Source: Lachnospiraceae bacterium (lineage in GTDB: Bacteria; Bacillota; Clostridia; Lachnospirales; Lachnospiraceae). Taken from it: a stretch of DNA of 7,046 nt. The stretch lies in assembly GCA_009774375.1 (NCBI GenBank), contig VSNO01000195.1, positions 1 to 7,046 of the forward strand. The letters are read 5' to 3'. The translations under genes and the position numbers were made by a program. Shown here piece after piece: positions 5,637 to 7,046 of the stretch. The notes beneath the pieces are model-generated. The model was given only the letters and a program-made list of their open reading frames with translations, searched no databases and had not been told where the DNA came from. The stretch's first letter is position 1. Every line of letters starts with the position of its first letter.

Positions 5637-6986
5637 TTATTTTAGTATCGCATCGAGCAAGTCCTGACCGCTTGATTTTACAATATCTATCGGCACTTGT
5701 AAAGCTTTTTCTAGTTCGGCAAGCGTCATGTCATCCAGAAATACAGCCTCACCGCTCTTCAGTACGTTCTGCGGCAGCAGCAGTCTGTCCCCCAGCTTCT
5801 GTCCTTTGAGCTGCGCCAGCAGATCCTGTCCGGTCAGCAGTCCTGAAACAGTGATCATCTCCCCAAAGAAATCATTCCGAACCGCATATACGTGGATCTT
5901 CAGCTGTGGAAAAGCTGCCATGAGCTGCTCTGCCATATCTGATATAAAGCGGCAGGCGAGCATTCCCGTAGCGATCGACAGTTCTCCGGGCGCGATCCCG
6001 ACTCCCTGCGTACTCCGCAGCGCCTCGAATGCCTCCTGAAACTCGTTCATCAGCAGCCGCAGCATGCCGACGCCGTTTTCCAGCTGCAGGTAGCCGTCAT
6101 AGCGCTCCTCCTCCGGAAGCTCCTCTCCGGCAAGGATATACCACTCATCGCTCGCATGGATAAAGTGGACGCCGTACTCGGCAAAGAGCCTGTCCTGCCA
6201 CCTGTGGACAACAGAGAGTACCTGTCTGGCATCCTCCCGCGTGAAGGGTTCCAACGGATACAGACCCTCGCGGTATCTGGACAATCCCACCGGCACCACA
6301 GAGACGCTCTCCAGATCAGGAAGATATGCAGACAAGTCCCTGATGCTCCGCTCGAGCTCCTCCCCGTCGTTGATCCCCTTACACAGCACGATCTGCCCGT
6401 TCATGGCGATCCCGGCCCTGGCAAGCTTCCACGCCTTCTCCAGCGCCTGCCCCGCAAAACGGTTGTTCAGCATCCGGCAGCGAAGCTCAGGGTTCGTCGT
6501 CTGAAAAGAGACATTGATCGGTGACAGGCGATATTTGATGATGCGGTCGACATCCTCATCAGACATATTCGTCAGCGTCACATAGTTTCCCTGCAAAAAC
6601 GAAAGCCTTGAGTCATCATCCTTAAAATACAGCGTGTCCCGCATTCCCTCCGGCATCTGGTCGATAAAGCAGAAGATGCACTTGTTGTGGCAGGAACGAT
6701 AATCGTCCATCAGCCCATTTTCAAACGTGATGCCTAAGTCCTCGTCATATTCTTTGTCGATCTCAAGGATCCATTCCTCACCCGACGGTTTCCGGATCAG
6801 CACTTCGATATATTCGTCCTGCGTATAGTACTGATAATCAAAGATATCCTCTATCTTATTCCCGTTGATCTCCACGAGCACATCGCCCGGCGCGACGCCC
6901 AGTTCCCCGGCTATACTGTCCGGCGCCACCTGCCCGACAACATGCAAATGCTTTCCATCCTCCATAACGCTCTTTCCTTTTTTCAT
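5637..6986 (-). CDS. PDZ / radical-SAM / DUF512 domain protein
   Basis: This 449-residue protein has three parts. An N-terminal PDZ-like domain (about 12-75) contains APDSIAGELGVAPGDVLVEINGN-like features. A radical-SAM-type core (about 95-225) has the cysteine motif Cys99-x3-Cys103-x2-Cys106 followed by FIDQMP, as expected for a [4Fe-4S] cluster that binds S-adenosylmethionine. The DUF512 C-terminal domain (about 225-435) shows VPVGLSRYREG, ASDEWYILAG, ENGVGMLR, the NDFFGEMITVSGLLTG region at 371-386 and FLDDMT. This architecture is widely conserved, in cyanobacteria as well as Clostridia, but the reaction and substrate are unknown. No signal peptide or membrane helix is seen. The first ATG is chosen because GAGGGGTG stands seven bases upstream. 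It is the promoter-proximal gene of the run leading into der. Confidence 0.93.
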   Translation of the reverse strand: MKKGKSVMEDGKHLHVVGQVAPDSIAGELGVAPGDVLVEINGNKIEDIFDYQYYTQDEYIEVLIRKPSGEEWILEIDKEYDEDLGITFENGLMDDYRSCHNKCIFCFIDQMPEGMRDTLYFKDDDSRLSFLQGNYVTLTNMSDEDVDRIIKYRLSPINVSFQTTNPELRCRMLNNRFAGQALEKAWKLARAGIAMNGQIVLCKGINDGEELERSIRDLSAYLPDLESVSVVPVGLSRYREGLYPLEPFTREDARQVLSVVHRWQDRLFAEYGVHFIHASDEWYILAGEELPEEERYDGYLQLENGVGMLRLLMNEFQEAFEALRSTQGVGIAPGELSIATGMLACRFISDMAEQLMAAFPQLKIHVYAVRNDFFGEMITVSGLLTGQDLLAQLKGQKLGDRLLLPQNVLKSGEAVFLDDMTLAELEKALQVPIDIVKSSGQDLLDAILK

Positions 6987-7007
6987 ATATTCACACCCCT
7001 CTCTATA

Positions 7008-7036
7008 ATAATACTAGAAATTCCTTGACGTGTCAC
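7008..7036 (-). promoter_or_regulatory. Putative sigma-A-type promoter of the DUF512-der-plsY-gpsA operon
   Basis: On the minus strand GTGACA at 7036-7031 is followed by a 17-base spacer and TATTAT at 7013-7008. Each hexamer matches consensus at five of six bases. Transcription would start near 7001, which leaves a very short leader running almost straight into the Shine-Dalgarno at about 6993-7003. The call is tentative because the window ends 10 bases further upstream and another promoter may lie outside it. Confidence 0.5.
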
Positions 7037-7046
7037 TACCTGAATG

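Noticed and set aside
1..7046. CRISPR array, tRNA or rRNA genes, insertion sequence ends, integrase or attachment sites
   Set aside because: I saw no regularly spaced repeats, no cloverleaf-like sequence, no transposase or integrase motifs and no terminal inverted repeats. The only repeat pair found is the imperfect one at 1-32 and 979-1010.

Overview
The window looks like a chromosomal segment of a Clostridia-class Firmicute, most likely a gut-type Lachnospiraceae. The reasons are the protein set (a DUF3784 small membrane protein, a PDZ/radical-SAM/DUF512 protein placed just upstream of der, and a der-plsY-gpsA run), the G-rich Shine-Dalgarno sequences, and sigma-A-type promoters. The species cannot be named from the sequence alone. 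All genes I can support lie on the minus strand, so the window reads biologically from right to left.

Right half (about 7036 down to 2432): a housekeeping operon. A plausible promoter at 7008-7036 precedes four closely spaced genes. They encode a PDZ/radical-SAM/DUF512 protein of unknown function, the ribosome-assembly GTPase Der, the acyl-phosphate-dependent glycerol-3-phosphate acyltransferase PlsY, and the glycerol-3-phosphate dehydrogenase GpsA. GpsA makes sn-glycerol-3-phosphate and PlsY acylates it at position 1, so these two adjacent genes form the entry to phospholipid synthesis. No terminator is visible between any of the four. This part is GC-rich (for example 40 of 60 bases are G or C at 2641-2700).

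Left half (about 2386 down to 1): an accessory-looking region that is markedly more AT-rich (18 of 60 G/C at 1201-1260; 19 of 60 at 541-600). It starts 45 bases after gpsA with a protein of the neutral-ceramidase-like fold that has no signal peptide. A 105-residue DUF3784 three-helix membrane protein follows. Next comes a complete YefM-YoeB toxin-antitoxin module with its own near-consensus promoter (TTGACT-17-TATAAT) and two GTAC-centred operator half-sites exactly 12 bp apart. At the extreme left edge, 13 bases after the toxin stop, a short stretch repeats DNA from inside the DUF3784 gene. Relative to that gene it is 5'-truncated and one base short, so it is probably a decayed second copy, although the window edge cuts it off.

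I did not see a clearly new multi-gene system. The points most worth a second look are the DUF3784 remnant and intact copy bracketing the toxin-antitoxin module, the operator geometry of that module, and the cytoplasmic ceramidase-like protein directly behind the glycerophospholipid genes.
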